From Pseudomonadota bacterium (GTDB lineage: Bacteria > Pseudomonadota > Alphaproteobacteria > Dongiales > Dongiaceae), in the NCBI GenBank assembly GCA_016183985.1, contig JACPDN010000005.1, forward strand, positions 186,001-250,000: a stretch of 64,000 nt of DNA. Direction: 5' to 3'. Shown piece after piece: positions 46,901-56,010 of this stretch. Numbering within the stretch: position 1 is the stretch's first letter; every line of letters begins with the position of its first letter. The notes under the pieces were generated by a model, which had not been told where the DNA came from, did not search any database, and saw nothing but the letters and a program-made list of their open reading frames with translations. Position numbers and translations under genes: made by a program.

Positions 46901-49205
46901 CGTCACGACCGAGCGCCAGCACCTCGAACTCCGCTTGCGATCCTTCCTGCGTCTGATCGTCGGCGAAAAGCGGCTTGATACCCAGATAGAGATCCTTGTC
47001 GCGGATCGGCTTGGTAAGGATTTCAATGACCGGCCGTCCGCCGAATTCGTAGACCTCGACACGCAAAGTCGCTGCCAGCGGAACCTGAGCCTCCGGCACA
47101 GTATCGAATGACATATCGAGTTCGAGATGACCCTGGTCGTCCGTCGTCGTGTCGTCATAGGTCAGCCGCTCAGCCTCGACCTTTTCGTCCGCCAAGCCAA
47201 AGCGATATCCCGGCTGGCCCGGGAAAGGCGTTGGGTCGGCGGCGATAACCACTTCGCTCTTCACCAGCAGATTGGCCGCCGGTGCACCATAGAGATACTT
47301 CGCATCAATCTGCACCGGCAGCGGCGTCGGCGGCGTCAGAACATCCGTGGCGGCCGTCAGCTTTGCCTCAATGCGCGCTGGCACGACATCTTCGACCAGG
47401 AACTGCGTGCTGCTCAGCGGATCCCCTTCGGGATCAAGATAGGCCTCCAGCGTCCATGGACCCGTGCGGGCAGACGACGGAAGGTCCACATCGACGTTGT
47501 AGCCACCTCCCGTATCGGCGACATCCACAAACCGCTTGGCTTCAATGCCATCCGGCCGCAACAGGCGGAAAGTTAGCTTCTGGTCTTTGCGCGCAGTGGC
47601 GGAAGGATCACGCGAAAGCGCCATGACATGCGCCGTTTCACCGGGCCGGTAAACGCCGCGATCGGTGTAGAAGAAGATATCGATATCCTGCGGCATCGTG
47701 CGGCCGCCGACCCCACGGTCCGAGAGGTCGAAGGCTGGGCCACTGATGTCGAGAAAGCTGAAGTCGCCGTCGCGGCGGAACGCCATGACAGCCGTCGCCG
47801 TCCGGCCACCCGCTCCACGCAGCAGGCCTGGGTCGAAATGCGCCATCCCGGCAGTGTCGGTCAGAACCTTGCCGAGAATCTCATTGTTGCGGGCGATCAG
47901 GCGCAGTTCCAGCCGATGCACCGGGCGGCCGGTCTCAAGCGAGCGCGCCTGGACATTCAGCCCGTCCGCTCCACTGAAAGCCGTCAGGCCGACATCCGAA
48001 ACGATGAGCCATTGTGTCGCCTGCGGCTGCCAGCGCCAGGAATAATCATCCTGGCTTTCTTCATCGGCAGCATTGTGAGCCATCAGGATATAGATACCGG
48101 GCTTGGTATCCGGCACGACCTCGTCAATCGGGAAGGCCGTCACGACGCGCTTGTTGCGGTCGTTGGCAACGTCCATCTCACCTGTCCAAATTTCTTCGCC
48201 AGATTTATCGGCGATGCGCTCGCTGTCGTATTCTTCCAGATTATTGAGAAAACGGCCGTCATAGAGCTCGTTGATCAAATTCCGATCATTGATGCGCATC
48301 AGGCGCAGCTTGGCCTTGTCGACATTGACCGTGATCAGCGGAACGCCCGTGCTGCCGATCTTGGGCAGAACATAGGCTTGATTGCGAAATCCAACACTCG
48401 GAGCTCGGTCGCCGACCGAGAAGGCCCATTCCTCATTTTCAGTCAGCTTCTGCTCGTCAAGTGCCGGTAGCCCCTTCAGTACCGTGATCTTATAGGATTG
48501 GCCGAAGGCCAGATTGCCGACACAGAGCTGTGCGCCCGAAACGCGATAGGTCGCCTTAACCTCCGGCTCGATGCGAACATAATCTTCGTATTTCACCACG
48601 TCCGGCGTCGCAAGGTCACCTCTGAACTCCAGGCAAGCCTCCGGCGTTTCGCCTTCCGTGCTGATTTTGGTCGTCGTCAGGGAAAAGGCCAGCATTTGCC
48701 GGATCTGCTCCGCCCGGCTTGCGGCCTGTTCATCGTAATTGTAGCGCTGCGCCTGTTCGTAGGCCGCTAGCGCCAGTCGCTTTTCATCGAGGTTGTCGAA
48801 TTGCTTGGCGACCATGTTCATGGAGTTGGCCTGCAATTCATACTGATCCGTCTCGACGAAGGCGCGGTAGGCTGCCAGCGCCGCCTTGCGCTTTTCGCCA
48901 GCACCATCAAGCAGGTTGGCGAGCGTGATCCAGCTATCGTAGCTCTCGTCGCCCAGCCCTATAGCGCGTGCGCGCAATGCCGCTGCCTCCTGGAACCGAT
49001 GCGCATCGGCTTCCGATTTGGATTGCTGGATCAGCACGTCGATGCGGCGCGGATCTTCGCCCTTTGCCGCCGCGATGATCTCGGCACGGTAGGCTGCCGC
49101 CTCTCGCGCAATATCGGTGAGGTCGAGGGCTTTGGCGGATTGTGGAATGAGAAACTGAAGGACGAGGAGGAGAAGGAAGCCGAGCCGGCTGATGGGCGCA
49201 CGCAT
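43998..49205 (-). CDS. Bacterial alpha-2-macroglobulin with intact thioester motif
   Basis: Periplasmic protease trap of the YfhM/ECAM type, 1735 residues from the ATG at 49205 (MRAPISRLGFLL); the track start at 49298 adds a non-signal leader. A signal peptide with cleavage after AKA is followed by many macroglobulin beta domains. The internal thioester motif C-L-E-Q is intact (YPYGCLEQTTS, C1282 to Q1285), followed by the helical thioester domain and a C-terminal receptor-like domain. In the known model it protects the periplasm after envelope breach while PBP1C repairs the wall. The lipobox found in some members is absent. Confidence 0.93.
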   Translation of the reverse strand: MRAPISRLGFLLLLVLQFLIPQSAKALDLTDIAREAAAYRAEIIAAAKGEDPRRIDVLIQQSKSEADAHRFQEAAALRARAIGLGDESYDSWITLANLLDGAGEKRKAALAAYRAFVETDQYELQANSMNMVAKQFDNLDEKRLALAAYEQAQRYNYDEQAASRAEQIRQMLAFSLTTTKISTEGETPEACLEFRGDLATPDVVKYEDYVRIEPEVKATYRVSGAQLCVGNLAFGQSYKITVLKGLPALDEQKLTENEEWAFSVGDRAPSVGFRNQAYVLPKIGSTGVPLITVNVDKAKLRLMRINDRNLINELYDGRFLNNLEEYDSERIADKSGEEIWTGEMDVANDRNKRVVTAFPIDEVVPDTKPGIYILMAHNAADEESQDDYSWRWQPQATQWLIVSDVGLTAFSGADGLNVQARSLETGRPVHRLELRLIARNNEILGKVLTDTAGMAHFDPGLLRGAGGRTATAVMAFRRDGDFSFLDISGPAFDLSDRGVGGRTMPQDIDIFFYTDRGVYRPGETAHVMALSRDPSATARKDQKLTFRLLRPDGIEAKRFVDVADTGGGYNVDVDLPSSARTGPWTLEAYLDPEGDPLSSTQFLVEDVVPARIEAKLTAATDVLTPPTPLPVQIDAKYLYGAPAANLLVKSEVVIAADPTPFPGQPGYRFGLADEKVEAERLTYDDTTTDDQGHLELDMSFDTVPEAQVPLAATLRVEVYEFGGRPVIEILTKPIRDKDLYLGIKPLFADDQTQEGSQAEFEVLALGRDGKIKAQPNLSYRLVREDWDYVWFYRDNRWDYDYIVRDAEASTGTLDVAADQPGKLSLGVNWGRYRLEVFDPSSGAASSVRFYAGWWSAPGTGGTPDKMQVVADKELYQAGDKAELRLSAPFAGEAQVTIATDHVLDSFSVSVPKDGKTINVPVDKKWGAGAYVLVNAYRAGKGNEHGPGRAIGLTWLAIDPKPRTLEVSMTVPETMKPRQSIDVPVTVANLAGKAAYLTIAAVDEGILQLTDFETPDPIDHYFGKRRLGVEIRDLYGQLIDGKEGKRGTIRSGGDGEGLAKRGAPKEIKLVALFSGIVKLDAEGKATVKFDVPDYNGRLRLMAVAWDDQNVGAAEAPLIVRDPVVALASAARFLAPGDNSNLSLSIQNVEGAAGTYQIDLSATDNLRLTGETHLELELTKGGSHDWRTGVLGLAVGEGHITMAMKGPDGFALTREINLPVRPGQAAVSQTLTQRLLPGAPLKISANAMADFLPETADLRLSFSPHPNLDVQSVLANLYHYPYGCLEQTTSVAFPLLFTNEVAEIWSLENKYAKSDPKEVQIAIGRILERQRADGLFGLWTSFSPPENWLSAFAMDFLTQARARGYDVSDIAYSHGLDGLRYVATDYNNDSADNLAARAYAVYVLAKAKEAKLSELRYLADNYLDRMPTGLALAQLGTALALNGDVARANAAFDAALLAANRARRHLMDYGSDLRDIAAIVTLLSEAKLPGRDPTTYLDTLAGLQAARGYLSTQEEVWILMAAKATTSSLQPEVSIDRDAQAVVKQTKPYYLHMASDELGAGSVFTNTGKEPVYAKATVAGVPIADLPPEQTGFEINRVYYTLTGEPVDLKNVRQNDVLVAVISGKVRAADQRRAMVVDLLPAGFEIENERLTDTRRTGDLSWLPTLAALNYSEFLDDRYIGALDVDSANETGNFNVAYMVRAVTPGTYTVPAVQVEDMYAPEARARGGRDALTVAPY

Positions 49206-49432
49206 GTCAATGTTCCCGCATGAACGAGTGTGGCTGTTGACCCTAGTCGAAGTCAGATGATCGAGGTCTGAATCGATTTGCCCGTCCCGCAAATCCATGA
49301 CGACCGATTATAGCGTCGACGAAGTGATTTGATACATGATGATTGCGACAGCATTTGGGCGCTAAAGCGCGTCCCGGTAGAAATTTCGGCCTGCTTGGCT
49401 CTGTTCGATTCGATTGCTAAGGTCCGTCGGCT

Positions 49433-50599
49433 ATGAACGATACCATCCCACTCCCGCCCCCCAACACTTGGTTGATCCTTGGCGAACGGGCCGGCGACAA
49501 TGCCCAGGTTCTGGCCCTCGGGCACGCGCTCGGTTGGCCGACTGAAGCCAAGCAGATCGGTTATGACGATAGCTGCCCCATCGACTTTAAGGATCGTGGC
49601 GCCACGCTGACCGGCGTCAACCTGGAGCGGACCGACAAACTGTCGCCGCCCTGGCCGGACGCGATTATCGCCATCGGTCGACGTTCGGTACCGGTTACGC
49701 GCTGGATTCGGGCGCAGGCCGGCAAGCGCATTCTTCATATACATCTCGGGCGCCCTCGGACTGATCTCAGCCTGTTCGACCTCGTGGTTACGACCCCTCA
49801 ATACAACCTGCCCGAGGCCGGGAATGTGATTGAAATCACCCTGCCCCTGGTTTCCGTTGACGCCGAGGCGCTGGGCCGGGCCGCCGCCGCTTGGCACGAC
49901 CGCTTCGCCGTTCTGCCCCGTCCTTGGACCGCCGTTATGGTTGGCGGCCCCACGCCGCAACTCGCCCTTGGTGTCGAGGAGGGCCAACGCATGGTCCGGG
50001 AACTTGGCAGCTATGCCGCTGGCGGAGGAAGCCTCATCGTCACCACTTCGCCCCGGACCCCGGCGGAAGTAGCGGCGACCCTACAGGCTGGCCTGCAGGA
50101 GGCACTTCCAGGGCGATGCCTCTTCCTTCCGTTCACGCCGCAAGGCGAGAACCCCTATCCGGCCATGCTGGCGTTGGCCGATAGCTTCGTTATTTCGATC
50201 GATAGCGCCTCCATGGTGGCTGAGGCAGCAACGCGCCAGAAACCGCTCTATCTTTTCCATCTCGCGAAGATTGCGCCAAAGGTGAAGCCGGGGCTGAAAT
50301 CTGCGTTTTCGCGCAGTTGGCGGCTCAGGCGCAAGACGCGCCAGGATGCCGATCTGCCCGCCGACCCCTTGGACAAGCTCTATGATTTCTGGACCAGGCG
50401 CGGGAATGCCCGGCCGCGCCGGGACATCGATCAGGTCGAAACACGCCTGCTGAGCCTCGGCATTGCGCGGCCCTTGGGCGATGCAAATACGTCCACGGCA
50501 GGTGATCTCGGCAGGGCCTTCGACACGTTGTGCGATGAGCGCGAAAACGTTCTAGAGCGGGCACGAGCCCTTTGGCAGCGCATCGCACAAGGCAATTAG
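49433..50599 (+). CDS. ELM1/GtrOC1 family protein (DUF1022), putative glycosyltransferase
   Basis: 388 residues. The family signature is WLILGERAGDNAQVLALGHALGWP, then PDAIIAIGRRSVPVTRWIR, ILHIHLGRPR, LFDLVVTTPQYNLP and the C-terminal SFVISIDSASMVAEAATRQKPLYLF. The fold resembles GT-B enzymes, and GtrOC1 members occur in LPS/O-antigen loci. The plant namesake ELM1 acts in mitochondrial fission. It heads the plus-strand pair with the CDP-alcohol phosphotransferase gene. Confidence 0.85.
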   Translation: MNDTIPLPPPNTWLILGERAGDNAQVLALGHALGWPTEAKQIGYDDSCPIDFKDRGATLTGVNLERTDKLSPPWPDAIIAIGRRSVPVTRWIRAQAGKRILHIHLGRPRTDLSLFDLVVTTPQYNLPEAGNVIEITLPLVSVDAEALGRAAAAWHDRFAVLPRPWTAVMVGGPTPQLALGVEEGQRMVRELGSYAAGGGSLIVTTSPRTPAEVAATLQAGLQEALPGRCLFLPFTPQGENPYPAMLALADSFVISIDSASMVAEAATRQKPLYLFHLAKIAPKVKPGLKSAFSRSWRLRRKTRQDADLPADPLDKLYDFWTRRGNARPRRDIDQVETRLLSLGIARPLGDANTSTAGDLGRAFDTLCDERENVLERARALWQRIAQGN

Positions 50600-50694
50600 G
50601 TATATTAGCCTATTTTTGCAAGAGCTGAAGCTTGAGGCCGGCACAAGCCGCGTGATATGACGCCGCCATGAAATTTCCTTGGGAATTCTAGTAA

Positions 50695-51990
50695 ATGCTG
50701 GTTTGGATCGATGCCGTCCAATGTGGACGGGTGCCGAAAATTTTTGGCCTGACGCTGGTGGAGCGCCACCTGCAAGCGCTCAAGCGCTCCCTGCCCCGAC
50801 CGGCTAGGATCGTCGTTGATCTGGGCGCCGAAGGACAAAAGCCGCGGATCGACCCCAGCCTCGATGAGGCTTTTGCAATCGAGTGGCGCCAGACCCCTGG
50901 TGATTTTGTCGGACGCCTGCAGCACTTTCTGAATGAAGCGTCCGGCGAGGCCGTGCTTTTGCTCGATGGAGCGACACTTCCTGACGCCCGCCTCCATACG
51001 TCGCTGGCGGGCCTCGCTGATTCCGTTGCCGTCCTCGCTCCCAAAGAAGGTGAGCGGGCAGCCATGATCCGCCTTGAAGGGGACAGGCTGCCGGATGTCC
51101 GGATCGAAGGCGACGACATTCCCGCCTTGGCCGCCAAGCTCCTGGCTGCCGGTACGGTGCGCACTTACCAGCAAGACGAATTTAACGGGTTCATCCGGAA
51201 ACTGCGCCGTACCATTCCTTACTACATGTTCCGCGTCGAGGACGCGGACAAGGCGGCCAAGGTCGAGAAATTCATGTTCTGGTCGAACTATAAAGGCTCG
51301 ACCGACTTCTTTACCCGCTACGTCTACCCGCCATTCGTCTGGATTTCGGTAGGGCCGTTGGCGCGAGCCCGCGTCCATCCCAATTCGGTGACCATTTTCA
51401 GCATCATCCTGGCTCTGGGCGCCATTCCCATTTGGGCGATCGGTGAAACTTGGTCCTTCTGGACCGGCTTTGCCATGGCCTATGGTATGAGCGTTCTAGA
51501 TTCCGTCGACGGCAAGCTTGCGCGGCTCACCTTCACCGATTCACGCCTCGGCAATTTCCTGGATCATGGCCTCGACATGGTTCACCCGCCCTTCTGGTAT
51601 CTGTCCTGGGCCTATGGCCTGGGATTGGCGACATTGGGTTGGGGGTCGACCTTGGGGATCGCAACGATCCTGGTCATGGCCTTCTATGTCGTCGATCGTT
51701 TGATCTTGAAGGTCTATCCGACCTTCTTTCAGCGGGCGTTTCATACCCATTCAAAGCTCGATGGACGCATGCGGACCTTCATCGCGCGGCGCAACATCAC
51801 GCTGCCGATGTTTATCATCGGCTATGTGCTGGGTTATGCTGTCGAGGCTTTCTATCTGATTGTCGCTTGGCAGATTCTCACCGCCGCATATCACGGCGTG
51901 CGAACCTTCTGGATCCTGGTCATCGACCGGGCGCATCTCAAAAACCGGCGCCCGACCGATGTCGCAGCCGCTCTCAACCACGTCGACTAA
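50695..51990 (+). CDS. CDP-alcohol phosphotransferase with degenerate N-terminal nucleotidyltransferase-like domain
   Basis: 431 residues. The C-terminal half (about 190-420) is a membrane CDP-alcohol phosphotransferase with the full catalytic motif D-x2-D-G-x2-A-R ... G-x3-D-x3-D (DSVDGKLARL ... GNFLDHGLDMVH). The N-terminal half (about 1-185) has the outline of a sugar-nucleotide transferase (IFGLTLVERHLQALKRSL, EAVLLLDGATLPD) but lacks the GG-x-GTR loop. The layout recalls bifunctional IPCT/DIPPS enzymes of inositol-phosphate chemistry. The linker KGSTDFFTRYVYPPF matches the junction in such fusions. Product unknown, likely a phosphodiester lipid or polyol. Confidence 0.82.
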   Translation: MLVWIDAVQCGRVPKIFGLTLVERHLQALKRSLPRPARIVVDLGAEGQKPRIDPSLDEAFAIEWRQTPGDFVGRLQHFLNEASGEAVLLLDGATLPDARLHTSLAGLADSVAVLAPKEGERAAMIRLEGDRLPDVRIEGDDIPALAAKLLAAGTVRTYQQDEFNGFIRKLRRTIPYYMFRVEDADKAAKVEKFMFWSNYKGSTDFFTRYVYPPFVWISVGPLARARVHPNSVTIFSIILALGAIPIWAIGETWSFWTGFAMAYGMSVLDSVDGKLARLTFTDSRLGNFLDHGLDMVHPPFWYLSWAYGLGLATLGWGSTLGIATILVMAFYVVDRLILKVYPTFFQRAFHTHSKLDGRMRTFIARRNITLPMFIIGYVLGYAVEAFYLIVAWQILTAAYHGVRTFWILVIDRAHLKNRRPTDVAAALNHVD

Positions 51991-51997
51991 AAACAAA

Positions 51998-52021
51998 AGC
52001 GCCGCCCAAATGGGCGGCGCT
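51998..52021 (-). terminator. Rho-independent terminator of the 2OG-oxygenase gene
   Basis: A perfect 10-bp stem AGCGCCGCCC / GGGCGGCGCT with a 4-nt loop. On the minus strand it is followed by TTTTGTTTTT, a good T-tract, and it starts 24 nt after the oxygenase stop. On the plus strand it also follows the CDP-alcohol phosphotransferase gene by 7 nt but lacks a T-tract in that direction, so termination there is likely weaker. It is the strongest terminator I see in the window. Confidence 0.88.
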
Positions 52022-52044
52022 GTCGTTCTCGCGGGTTGAATCGA

Positions 52045-52914
52045 TCAGTACTTGTCGTCCTGGACGGCAGCACTGATTTCCTTCGAGTACCAGATCTGCT
52101 GCAAGCGACTGAGCTGCTTCGGCTCGAAGGCCTTGAAGGGCAATTCCGCAATGAAATTGATGTAGCGGCGCGGAATATCGGTGATGCCGCGCGGGCTGAC
52201 GCCGTGGATCGCCAGCGGCGAGTTCACGAAGCAGGCATAAGAGTTGGGAGCGTAGGTCACCGTCTTCACGAGCTCGACGTCACGATCCAGCGAGCGATGC
52301 TTAACGAAGCGTGGCTCACGCCGCCAGCGATAGATATCGAAGTCACCGCCGCTCACCTGGTCGCGGGCGTCCCGGAAATAGAACAGCGCCGAGAAAATCT
52401 TGTCGCAGAGATCGACATGCGGCGTCTTCACACTAGTGACTTGGCGCACCGGCGTGTTCATCACGAATTGGCAGTCGAGACGGATATCCGCCTCGCCGGC
52501 AAAGCCGCGCGGCACGACACGCCAATCCTCAAAACGACGGCCGATCTTCTCTTCAAGATCGGGAAATTCAGTGCGGAGATGCTTGCCAAAGAGCCGCGTT
52601 ACATTTCGCCAATAGTCACCGGAGGTGTGATATTCGAAGAACTCCCGCCACAGCGGTGAAAACCGGCGATCTCCGAGCACCTGCTTGACGGTGAGGCGGA
52701 CGGCGACATTGCTGCCTGGTTCGGTCCGGCCATTGAGGATTGTGTCAAGGCCAGGGAACTCGGCTTCCAACTGCTCGTAGATATTGGTGGGCACGACATT
52801 CTGGCGTGCGTAATGCGCATATGGCTCGCTCACCACATCTTCGGGTCGGACACCTTCCAGCATATGCGGCGCGCGTTGCTCGACCGTGGCTGCCAACATC
52901 GATTTCATCTCCAC
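52045..52914 (-). CDS. 2-oxoglutarate/Fe(II)-dependent oxygenase family protein
   Basis: 289 residues. The iron-binding facial triad is readable: H166-x-D168 (KTPHVDLCDKIFSALFYF) and the distal H237 (LAIHGVSPRG), with an arginine about 12 residues later (R249/R250) suited to bind 2-oxoglutarate. No signal peptide, so it is cytoplasmic. Such enzymes hydroxylate sugars, lipids or proteins in envelope gene clusters. Its upstream neighbour on the same strand is a glycosyltransferase-like gene. It ends at a strong terminator. Confidence 0.78.
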   Translation of the reverse strand: MEMKSMLAATVEQRAPHMLEGVRPEDVVSEPYAHYARQNVVPTNIYEQLEAEFPGLDTILNGRTEPGSNVAVRLTVKQVLGDRRFSPLWREFFEYHTSGDYWRNVTRLFGKHLRTEFPDLEEKIGRRFEDWRVVPRGFAGEADIRLDCQFVMNTPVRQVTSVKTPHVDLCDKIFSALFYFRDARDQVSGGDFDIYRWRREPRFVKHRSLDRDVELVKTVTYAPNSYACFVNSPLAIHGVSPRGITDIPRRYINFIAELPFKAFEPKQLSRLQQIWYSKEISAAVQDDKY

Positions 52915-53012
52915 TCCTGCCCGACAGCGGCACTGCCGGCTATCTGGGAAAATTTCATCGGAACGGTTGCATTATCGTCCGACCTGCCACTACCCACAAT
53001 TCGACAACCCGC

Positions 53013-53038
53013 CGCAGCGACGTTCGGTCGCCGCTGCG
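53013..53038 (-). terminator. Possible weak terminator after the glycosyltransferase-like gene
   Basis: A 7-bp stem CGCAGCG ... CGCTGCG with a 12-nt loop lies directly after the stop at 53039 on the minus strand. No run of T follows, so it may only attenuate read-through into the oxygenase gene 124 nt on. Confidence 0.35.
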
Positions 53039-53941
53039 TCAAGCGGCCAGTTTGCGGCACAGATCGAGGGCATCATGGCGCACATGGTTCAGCGCCATTT
53101 CGCGTTCAACCATCGCGATATCGACGACGCCCTTCTCCAGCATCTCCGTCAGCAGGCTGAAGAACAGTCGCTCCTGATTGGGATCGGGATGCGGCTGATA
53201 GAAACCGTCTTTCACCGCCCGCGGCCGCGACGCGCCGATTCCCCGCTTGATCGCCTTCACGATGTTGCCCGTAAAGGACTTCTTCGGCTTCTCGCGAATC
53301 GAAAAATCAATCGGCAGGCCCGTTTTCCAGGGCTGCGTGCGGCGATAGGTCGTGTGCAAAATCTTGGTCGCCGGCGTCAAATGGTCAAAATCGTTCCATT
53401 CCGGTTCGAGGATGCCCACGTTGGAATCGGCCTCATATTCAAGCTTGATCCACTTCAGGTAATCCTTTTTGAACTCGAAGAGTTCATTGAAGGTCTGCTC
53501 GGCGTCCCAGTGCGTAAGTTTGGCATTATCGAGCAGCATCACACTCGATGCGCGATAGGGCGGCATCTCCTTGAGGGCCGGCCGCATGCAGCACATCAGC
53601 CCCGCGCCCTTCGTGTCGCGGGTGAACAGCTCCATGATATCGCCAACGGCGAAGCAATCCGGATCGATGACGATGGCCCGGCCCTGATACCCCATGGCCT
53701 TGGGCGGCGTGAAGCGCACCGGCGTGAAGGATTGCAGATCGGCATCCGTCCAGACTCGGTGCTCCAAGCCACGCAGAAACTTCTGCCCGACGCGATTGTG
53801 GAGCCAGGGATAGTCCTTGAAGTGCATGATCTGCACATCAAAATCATTGGGCCGCTTGCTGTTTCGCTTGGCGGCATATCCGGCCACCAAAGCGCCCAAA
53901 TATTGTTCGTCGTTGGACTGGATAAAGAGCTTGTACTGCAC
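53039..53941 (-). CDS. Glycosyltransferase-like (GT-A fold) protein
   Basis: 300 residues. It opens YKLFIQSNDEQYLGALVAGY and has a D-x-D-type metal site at D93-P-D95 (RAIVIDPDCFAVGDIMELF), with a later WNDFDHLTPATKILHTTY resembling the GT8-type histidine near the C-terminus. This suggests a nucleotide-sugar transferase, but the family is not one I can name with certainty. It is divergent from the first ABC exporter gene and upstream of the 2OG oxygenase on the same strand. Confidence 0.6.
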   Translation of the reverse strand: MQYKLFIQSNDEQYLGALVAGYAAKRNSKRPNDFDVQIMHFKDYPWLHNRVGQKFLRGLEHRVWTDADLQSFTPVRFTPPKAMGYQGRAIVIDPDCFAVGDIMELFTRDTKGAGLMCCMRPALKEMPPYRASSVMLLDNAKLTHWDAEQTFNELFEFKKDYLKWIKLEYEADSNVGILEPEWNDFDHLTPATKILHTTYRRTQPWKTGLPIDFSIREKPKKSFTGNIVKAIKRGIGASRPRAVKDGFYQPHPDPNQERLFFSLLTEMLEKGVVDIAMVEREMALNHVRHDALDLCRKLAA

Positions 53942-54171
53942 CAGATACCCCCAAATGGCGGCCGTATGGGCCTGTCCTGCCCACGGCCCGGGATGATAGT
54001 CGTCCCCCTACCCTCGGGCAACCGAACCGCTTGATAATGCGCCGATTTGCCGCAAACTGCGCATGGTTATTCGCTTTAGTCGCACCCGGAGCAATTGACA
54101 CCTCCGGATGGATGTATCACAACCCAAAAAGCGGCCCCTGCGGCCAGTAAGTCATTCTAAAGGCACAGCCC

Positions 54172-56010
54172 TTGGCCGGTCCCGAACACCGCGAACGCAA
54201 AGATACCCTCGATTCAAAGCAGGCCCCCTCGGCCTTGACCAATGCTTTTCGAGTCATCCGCAAACATGGCCTGTGGCGCCAGGTTCCGGTCATGATCGGC
54301 GTCATGGCCGCCAGCCTTTTGGAAGGGCTGTCCGTGGCCAGCCTGTTCCCGATTCTGACCATCGTCTCAGGCGACCCCACGGAAAAGCCCAACAAGGCAG
54401 AGCGCTTTGTTCTCGCGGCTCTCGACGTGCTGCATGTTCCGCCCACCCTGGGAGCGCTCATTTTGTTGCTGGGGGCGATCGCCGTCCTGAAGGCAATCAT
54501 TTCGCTAAACGTCAGCCGCTATGTTGGCTTTCTCGTGGCGGAAATCGCCACCGAGATGCGCTCTCGCATGATCGACGCCATGCTGGCGGCCAGGTGGTCC
54601 TATTACACTGTCAACCCGATCGGGCGCTTTGCGAGCGCCATTACCAATGAGGCGAACTGGGGTTCAGCGATTTATCGCACTTCCCTGAACCTGATCATTG
54701 CGGCCATTCAGGCGTCTATCTTCGCCATCATCGTCTTTGTTGTCGACTGGCAAATTGCCCTCGTGGGTTCGTTCATGGCAATTATCGTCGGTGTAACGAT
54801 GCGCCTGCTTATCCGCCGTTCGCGCACATTCGCACGACGTATGTTGATGACCAGCCGGACGATTGTCACCGACCTCAACGACGTGGTCGTAAGCTTCAAG
54901 CCGATGAAGGCCATGCATCGACATGAAGCCCTCATTCAAGAGCTTCGCAACGAGACGAAGTCCCTGCGTGAATCGCTTCGCGAGCTGGTCCTGCTCGAAC
55001 AGCTCGCCGGACAGCTGCCGGACCTGCTGATCATCGTCATGTTGGCCGGCGTTGCCTACGCCGCTGTCGGCTTGCTGCATCTGGACTTGGCCAGCGTCCT
55101 TGTGTCGGGGCTTTTGATTCTCGGCCTCACACGTTCCGTCGCAAAAGTGCATCGCTCAGCCCGCGAATCGGCACATGCGGAAGTAGGCTACTGGTCGTTC
55201 ATGGATACGCTGCGCGAAACCGAGGCTGCTGCAGAATCTTTTAAGGGCAAGGGCACTCCCAGCCTGAAGGCTTCATGCCGCCTCGAAAACGTCACGTTTT
55301 CCTATGGTCGGGCGCCGGTCCTGCGTAATGTTTCGATCGAGCTCACTGCTGGCACGATAACGACCCTCGTCGGTGAATCCGGTTCTGGCAAGACAACCAT
55401 CGCCGACTTGATCCTTGGCTTGTTCGAGCCGGAGCAAGGCCATGTAACTCTCGACGGCGTCCCTATCCGAGAACTTGATATCGGTCGCTGGCGCAGTCAG
55501 GTCGGTTACGTTCCGCAAGAAATTCTCCTGTTCAATGACACCATCTTGGCCAATGTGACGCTTGGAGATCCGACCATCACCGAAGCCGATGCCATACGAG
55601 CACTTGAGATGGCTGGCGCCATGCGCTTCGTTGCCGAACTGGCAAACGGGCTTTTCACGACGGTGGGGGATCGCGGTGTGCTGCTGTCCGGCGGTCAGCG
55701 GCAGCGAATTGCACTAGCCCGCGCGCTGGTGACCGAGCCGGCCCTGCTCATTCTCGACGAAGCGACCAGCGCGCTTGATCCGGAGACGGAGGCCGAAATC
55801 TGCGCTGCAGTCGGCAGGCAGCGCGGCAAGCTAACCGTACTGGCCATTACACACCAACCTGCCTGGGTCGCACTGGCGGACCGGGTCTATCGTATCGATC
55901 AGGGAACCGTGTTCGAAGACAGTTCGGACGGGGTTACGAATGCAGCGGCCCAGATGCCTCAGGTGACGCCGGCTGGAGCTGTCGTGACCTTCCCGTCGCG
56001 GATCTCGTAA
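54172..56010 (+). CDS. ABC exporter half-transporter (permease-ATPase), copy 1
   Basis: 612 residues, start TTG at 54172 with AAAGG eight nt before; a later start near 54235 is possible, since its paralogue lacks the extra N-terminal 20 residues. A six-helix exporter domain (about 40-320) is followed by an ATPase with Walker A GESGSGKTT, signature LSGGQRQR, Walker B LLILDEATSALD and H-loop ITHQPAW. It resembles lipid/polysaccharide exporters (MsbA/PglK-like). The gene overlaps the convergent copy 2 by 52 bp, and the two proteins are clearly related along their length. Confidence 0.92.
   Translation: MAGPEHRERKDTLDSKQAPSALTNAFRVIRKHGLWRQVPVMIGVMAASLLEGLSVASLFPILTIVSGDPTEKPNKAERFVLAALDVLHVPPTLGALILLLGAIAVLKAIISLNVSRYVGFLVAEIATEMRSRMIDAMLAARWSYYTVNPIGRFASAITNEANWGSAIYRTSLNLIIAAIQASIFAIIVFVVDWQIALVGSFMAIIVGVTMRLLIRRSRTFARRMLMTSRTIVTDLNDVVVSFKPMKAMHRHEALIQELRNETKSLRESLRELVLLEQLAGQLPDLLIIVMLAGVAYAAVGLLHLDLASVLVSGLLILGLTRSVAKVHRSARESAHAEVGYWSFMDTLRETEAAAESFKGKGTPSLKASCRLENVTFSYGRAPVLRNVSIELTAGTITTLVGESGSGKTTIADLILGLFEPEQGHVTLDGVPIRELDIGRWRSQVGYVPQEILLFNDTILANVTLGDPTITEADAIRALEMAGAMRFVAELANGLFTTVGDRGVLLSGGQRQRIALARALVTEPALLILDEATSALDPETEAEICAAVGRQRGKLTVLAITHQPAWVALADRVYRIDQGTVFEDSSDGVTNAAAQMPQVTPAGAVVTFPSRIS

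Noticed and set aside
52886-54034. 382-aa plus-strand ORF opposite the glycosyltransferase-like gene
   Set aside because: The opposite strand carries the DPD metal motif and a better start. The plus frame is rich in His/Arg typical of shadows.
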